Part shown: piece after piece, positions 8,771-9,090 of the stretch | How the letters are laid out: each line of letters starts with the position of its first letter | Numbering within the stretch: the first letter of the stretch is position 1 | NCBI GenBank assembly: GCA_903823545.1 | Contig: CAIJTL010000115.1 | Coordinates: 1-9,090, forward strand | Length of the DNA stretch: 9,090 nucleotides | Source of the DNA: an uncultured Planctomycetaceae bacterium | GTDB lineage: Bacteria > Planctomycetota > Planctomycetia > Planctomycetales > Planctomycetaceae | Direction of reading: 5' to 3' | Translations under genes and position numbers: made by a program | The notes under the pieces: generated by a model | Databases searched by the model: none | What the model saw: the letters and a program-made list of their open reading frames with translations, nothing else | Told to the model about the DNA's origin: nothing

Positions 8771-9090
8771 CTACGGCTCCTTCCTCGTCACCTCCGCCGC
8801 TTTGCGGAGCGCCGCGACGGTGAAGATCAGCGGATACAGGGCCTCAAAATACCATAACTTGGCGAAATAGAAACCGATGGGAGACGGCTCCCGGAATCGA
8901 CCGTCTTCGACGCGAGCGATTAACCAGGATAATCCGAGCGAAATGGCAGTTTCGGTCCCGTCTACGTAGCCCTCACGCTCCGCGTGAGGAGCCGATCGTC
9001 CCTGCCGCTCCGTTTCTGTGATCGACGCTCGATTTTCATTCTGCGCGGTCTCCGCGCTCGACTCATCACGCGGAGCGTGATGGCTACGTA
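8771..9090 (-). CDS. 3' fragment of a squalene-hopene-cyclase-like gene
   Basis: The last 105 residues of a larger protein that begins outside the window. Residues 43-98 of the fragment look like the C-terminal end of a prenyltransferase/squalene oxidase repeat protein: DGTETAISLGLSWLIARVED resembles a QW-type repeat, and PIGFYFAKLWYFEALYPLIF resembles the cyclase ending FYL...YRHYFPL. Such proteins cyclise squalene or related polyprenyl substrates at the membrane. This fits the prenyl synthase gene downstream. The DxDD catalytic motif would lie outside the window. Residues 1-42 are polar, without family character, and are encoded by an inverted pair of palindromic repeats. The TAG stop precedes the GTG of the BrnT-like gene by 2 nt. 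The family call is moderate because so little of the protein is visible. No start codon is expected inside the window. Confidence 0.65.
   Translation of the reverse strand, partial: RSHHAPRDESSAETAQNENRASITETERQGRSAPHAEREGYVDGTETAISLGLSWLIARVEDGRFREPSPIGFYFAKLWYFEALYPLIFTVAALRKAAEVTRKEP
8963..9090. repeat. REPIN-like inverted pair of GTAG-headed palindromes
   Basis: Two 36-nt copies, 8963-8998 (plus) and 9055-9090 (minus), match at 32 of 36 positions and face each other across a 56-nt spacer. Each has GTAG, one C, then an 8-bp stem with a 3-nt loop: CCTCACGC/GCGTGAGG (8971-8989) and CATCACGC/GCGTGATG (9064-9082). Two of the four differences fall at paired stem positions and compensate each other (C-G against A-T). 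The spacer holds two more small hairpins, at 9021-9033 and 9043-9057. The layout equals REPINs, paired inverted REP sequences. The right copy touches the window edge and may continue. Confidence 0.75.

Overview
This window looks like ordinary chromosomal sequence from a planctomycete. That is an inference from several features: a Tat-signal Gfo/Idh/MocA oxidoreductase, an EF-Ts with an unusual EF-Tu contact motif, a DUF116-polyprenyl synthetase fusion, a BrnT-like/HTH gene pair, and many short palindromic repeats between genes. No rRNA, tRNA, CRISPR array, phage gene or transposase gene was seen. Apart from a fragment at the left edge, every gene reads on the minus strand.

Left part (1-1950). 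The 3' end of a membrane protein gene on the plus strand converges on a Gfo/Idh/MocA oxidoreductase gene (minus). The two are separated by a perfect 12-bp hairpin that can terminate both. A GTAG-headed palindrome lies between the oxidoreductase and pyrH.

Middle part (1950-4930). This is the classical translation and nucleotide block, transcribed right to left: rpsB (ribosomal protein S2), tsf (EF-Ts), pyrH (UMP kinase). The usual next gene, frr, is not here. The rpsB-tsf gap has two hairpins, one shaped like a terminator or attenuator just before the tsf ribosome-binding site. The tsf-pyrH gap has a good intrinsic terminator, a GC-rich palindrome and a 28-bp imperfect hairpin.

Right part (4930-9090). 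Reading right to left: the 3' end of a squalene-hopene-cyclase-like (prenyltransferase/squalene oxidase repeat) gene; a small BrnT-like protein starting 2 nt after that gene's stop; a small HTH protein (a probable toxin-antitoxin pair); a long protein fusing a cysteine-rich DUF116 domain to a trans-polyprenyl diphosphate synthase; and tgt (queuosine tRNA-guanine transglycosylase). A prenyl diphosphate synthase next to a triterpene-cyclase-like gene suggests an isoprenoid function, with the pair embedded between them.

The points most worth following are the DUF116-prenyl synthetase fusion with an altered second Asp motif, an inverted pair of GTAG-headed palindromes (REPIN-like) translated inside the cyclase-like gene, the tightly coupled toxin-antitoxin-like pair, and the EF-Ts motif change.
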